NCBI GenBank assembly: GCA_947490345.1
Contig: CANLGL010000049.1
Span: 1-42,389, forward strand
Reading direction: 5' to 3'
Source of the DNA: Deltaproteobacteria bacterium
GTDB taxonomy: Bacteria; Myxococcota_A; UBA796; SXON01
Length of the DNA: 42,389 nucleotides
A program made the translations under genes and the position numbers. The notes beneath the pieces were generated by a model. It ran no database searches and was not told where the DNA came from. It saw only the letters and a program-made list of their open reading frames with translations. Of the stretch, positions 40,290 to 42,389 are shown piece after piece (position 1 is the first letter of the stretch; each line of letters begins with the position of its first letter).

Positions 40290-42389
40290 CTACCTCACCA
40301 CCGTGATCGCTTCGGGCGGGATCATCTCCGGGAACACGACCTCCGAGCCGCCACCCGGCATCCCGAAACTTCGACCGACGGTCGCGGCGTCAGGCACTTC
40401 GACTCCCATCGATCGTAGAGTTGCCACGTCGATTTCCACAAGGTGGCCGGGGAGACCGCGGTTGGGTGGCAGCGCGAGGTCGATTTGCGCTTGCAACGGC
40501 GAAAGGTCGCCCGCGGTGGTGGTGAACACGCGGTCAGATGCGCCCGGCTTCAGCCCCTCAGCCGCGATTCGCGCCGGATCCGCGGCAGTGTAGTGGTAGA
40601 GCTTCCCCGCACCTCCACCACCCCTTGAGGCCCCCGCCGGCGCCGCCTCGACCAGGGCCGGAACCTCCGAGTTCAACAGCGCCACACCCCTCGCGCCCCC
40701 CCCAGACAGCTGCCCCGTCCCGACGCGCAATTGGAAGGCCAGCGTGTACGTGCGGGCGTGTCGTCCGAGCAGCGCGATCACTGGGCGCGCCGCCGCGCCG
40801 AACCCTCTGACGGCCGGGGCAACCACCCCCTCGACGCCGAACGTGTTCAGCGTCGTCTCGAACCCGCTCCGATGCCAAGTCTGCCCGCCGGGAGCGGGGG
40901 CGTTGGCGTACCCGTTCATGCCCTCCACCATCCAACCGAGCACGGCGAAGCGGCCATACAGGGCTTCCAGCGTCATCCCAGGCGTCGGCGGCTTTAGGTT
41001 TGTCGTGTCGATTTCGTCCCAACCCGTCACGTGCCCCAAGTCAGTGTCGTCGTAACCGCCGATCACACGTCCCGAATCATCCCGAAAAATCGCTATCTTG
41101 AAATCGGGCGAGGCGGCCGGCGAGGGACCTGCCGTGGCGCGGTCCCAGCGCGGCGCGCCGCCGCCGAACCGGCCATTCGACCGGCGATGGCCCGAGCCAT
41201 CGTCACGCCCCCGGCGCCCGCCTCCGGAATCTCCGTCCGCGTCGGCCTCCGCCTCAGCCTCAGCCTCCGCGGCGTCGATCTCAGCGTTGCCAGCAGCGCT
41301 GCCCCTGGCCTCGTCCGACAGCGCGAGGGCGGCATACGCGTCCCCCAAAGCACGGCTCCACATGTCGTTCCAGTACTTCGCCCGATCGTCCCGAACCCTA
41401 TTCTCCCATCCCCGCTGCGGGCCTTTCGCGGAGGGCGCACACGTCCACCCCTGGCAGACCATCTGGGCCGGCGCCAACCCCCCCGGATCCACAAACCCCG
41501 TAGGCTGATTCTCGGCGTACAAGAAGCGATGGTCGCCCCCCTGCAACCCGATCGGGTCCACGCTGGTGAAGCGCCCCACGCTCCCATCCAGCATCCTCGC
41601 CCGCGCGAGCTGGAACGGCAGCCCCGGCAACACCTCCAGCCCCGCGTACACGTGGCGCTGATTCCCGACGCCTCCGCTCCCGGCGTCCTCCCCAAACGCT
41701 TCCGGGATGCCGACGAAGGTACTCCCGTCCAGCACCACCGACCCCAGAGTATCGGTCGCGACCGGGGTGTACCCGGCCGACGACGACCAGCGCCCTAGTT
41801 GCACGCCCTCGATACCGATGACAGCCTCGCTCGCACCCGCCAGCTCGCCGAGATGCATCGGCAGGTCCACCCCGGGGTTGCCCCAGCCCTGCAATCGGGT
41901 GTCGGAGCCGTCATCGACCGCAATAGGATTCCCGTCGGGATCCCGGAAGATGGTGTACCCAACCCCAGAATCACCCACCCACGACTCACGCCCGTCCGGA
42001 GCGCGAATGATCTCGTACCCGCGGGGGTCCACCTCCAGCTCGCCCTGCGGGTTGAACTCGACCGCGGCACCGTCGATCGTCGCCAGCAGGTTGCCTTCCT
42101 CGTAGGCCCAGCTGTGCTCGACGGTGCCGTCCACGGTGGTCGACAGGCGGTTTCCGGCGACATCGTAGGCATGCGATCGCACCGACGTCGTCGGCGTGCC
42201 GGAGGCGTGGGTCGTCCGCGTCTCTTCGGTGAGCCAGCCTTCGACCGTGTAGTCGTAGGTCAGCTCCGTCGCCAGCGCGCCGTTGAAGGTCACGTCCAAA
42301 GACGCCACCCGTCCGCGCCAGTCGTGCGCGGTCGCCCGCGTCTCGACATCGCCCGTGGCCGAGGTCGTCGTCTGCGCGGTGATCCGCCC
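40290..42389 (-). CDS. RHS polymorphic toxin, copy D (5' cut by window edge), ADP-ribosyltransferase-like tip
   Basis: The gene runs off the right edge. The visible core is nearly identical to copy C (RVASLDVTFNGA, VDPIGLQGG, GFVDPGGL). The tip begins with the shared CQGWTCAPSAKGPQRGWE linker, then an alanine/acid-rich stretch (EAEAEAEADADGDSGGG). The final ~103 residues contain LYHYTAADPARIAAEG, RVFTTTAGD and MPGGGSEVVFPEMIPPEAI. That is the His-Tyr / V-[YF]-T / Glu order of small ADP-ribosyltransferase-like toxin domains (H-Y-E type), with the likely catalytic Glu in GSEVVFP. The NAD-dependent target is unknown. A separate small gene follows after 2 nt. Confidence 0.82.
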   Translation of the reverse strand, partial: GRITAQTTTSATGDVETRATAHDWRGRVASLDVTFNGALATELTYDYTVEGWLTEETRTTHASGTPTTSVRSHAYDVAGNRLSTTVDGTVEHSWAYEEGNLLATIDGAAVEFNPQGELEVDPRGYEIIRAPDGRESWVGDSGVGYTIFRDPDGNPIAVDDGSDTRLQGWGNPGVDLPMHLGELAGASEAVIGIEGVQLGRWSSSAGYTPVATDTLGSVVLDGSTFVGIPEAFGEDAGSGGVGNQRHVYAGLEVLPGLPFQLARARMLDGSVGRFTSVDPIGLQGGDHRFLYAENQPTGFVDPGGLAPAQMVCQGWTCAPSAKGPQRGWENRVRDDRAKYWNDMWSRALGDAYAALALSDEARGSAAGNAEIDAAEAEAEAEADADGDSGGGRRGRDDGSGHRRSNGRFGGGAPRWDRATAGPSPAASPDFKIAIFRDDSGRVIGGYDDTDLGHVTGWDEIDTTNLKPPTPGMTLEALYGRFAVLGWMVEGMNGYANAPAPGGQTWHRSGFETTLNTFGVEGVVAPAVRGFGAAARPVIALLGRHARTYTLAFQLRVGTGQLSGGGARGVALLNSEVPALVEAAPAGASRGGGGAGKLYHYTAADPARIAAEGLKPGASDRVFTTTAGDLSPLQAQIDLALPPNRGLPGHLVEIDVATLRSMGVEVPDAATVGRSFGMPGGGSEVVFPEMIPPEAITVVR

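Noticed and set aside
1..42389. tRNA, rRNA and integrase genes
   Set aside because: None was recognised on either strand, although a full covariance-model search could not be run.

Overview
The window is GC-rich and very compactly coded. It reads like a chromosome of a Myxococcota-type (delta-proteobacterial) predator or soil/marine bacterium, possibly from a metagenome assembly. Supporting signs are two exported proteins with a MYXO-CTERM-like tail (CGC motif, membrane helix, arginine cluster), FG-GAP repeat lipoproteins, a MopE/LamG-type remnant, a cytochrome-c peroxidase-like lipoprotein and many RHS genes. No rRNA, tRNA, CRISPR array or integrase was recognised. The genus cannot be named from the sequence alone.

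Left part (1-10.6 kb): a decayed RHS fragment, a polytopic membrane protein (GT-C-like) with a DUF5989 protein, and two copies of a structured intergenic repeat. Next is a broken four-helix-bundle gene bracketed by GATGCC-type hexamer repeats in inverted orientation. Then comes a tightly coupled minus-strand operon: tyrS, methyltransferase, subtilisin-like protease, lipoprotein, hypothetical protein, thymidine kinase and esterase.

Middle (10.6-30 kb): an FG-GAP lipoprotein, then a three-gene minus-strand operon (RelA/SpoT-like protein, P-loop ATPase, P-loop ATPase fused to TPRs). This operon is the best candidate for an undescribed signalling or defence system. After it lie a patatin phospholipase, a di-haem lipoprotein, a zinc-dependent phospholipase-C-like exported protein, an MFS-phosphatase-lipoprotein operon, glgC, small exported proteins including one with a long Ser-Asp linker, and hutI. 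Housekeeping genes are packed end to end: convergent pairs are 2-3 nt apart.

Right part (29.7-42.4 kb) is an accessory island. It holds a scar of AraC and MopE/LamG remnants, an AbiE-type toxin-antitoxin pair in reversed order, and an RHS polymorphic-toxin array on the minus strand. The array has four copies of a nearly identical RHS core. Three carry different C-terminal tips, each followed at once by a different small gene that is probably its immunity gene. An orphan tip stub with its own small gene sits between two cassettes. One tip looks like an ADP-ribosyltransferase. Core copies are truncated at different points and one has a 1-nt frameshift, as expected for a locus that recombines through its shared core.
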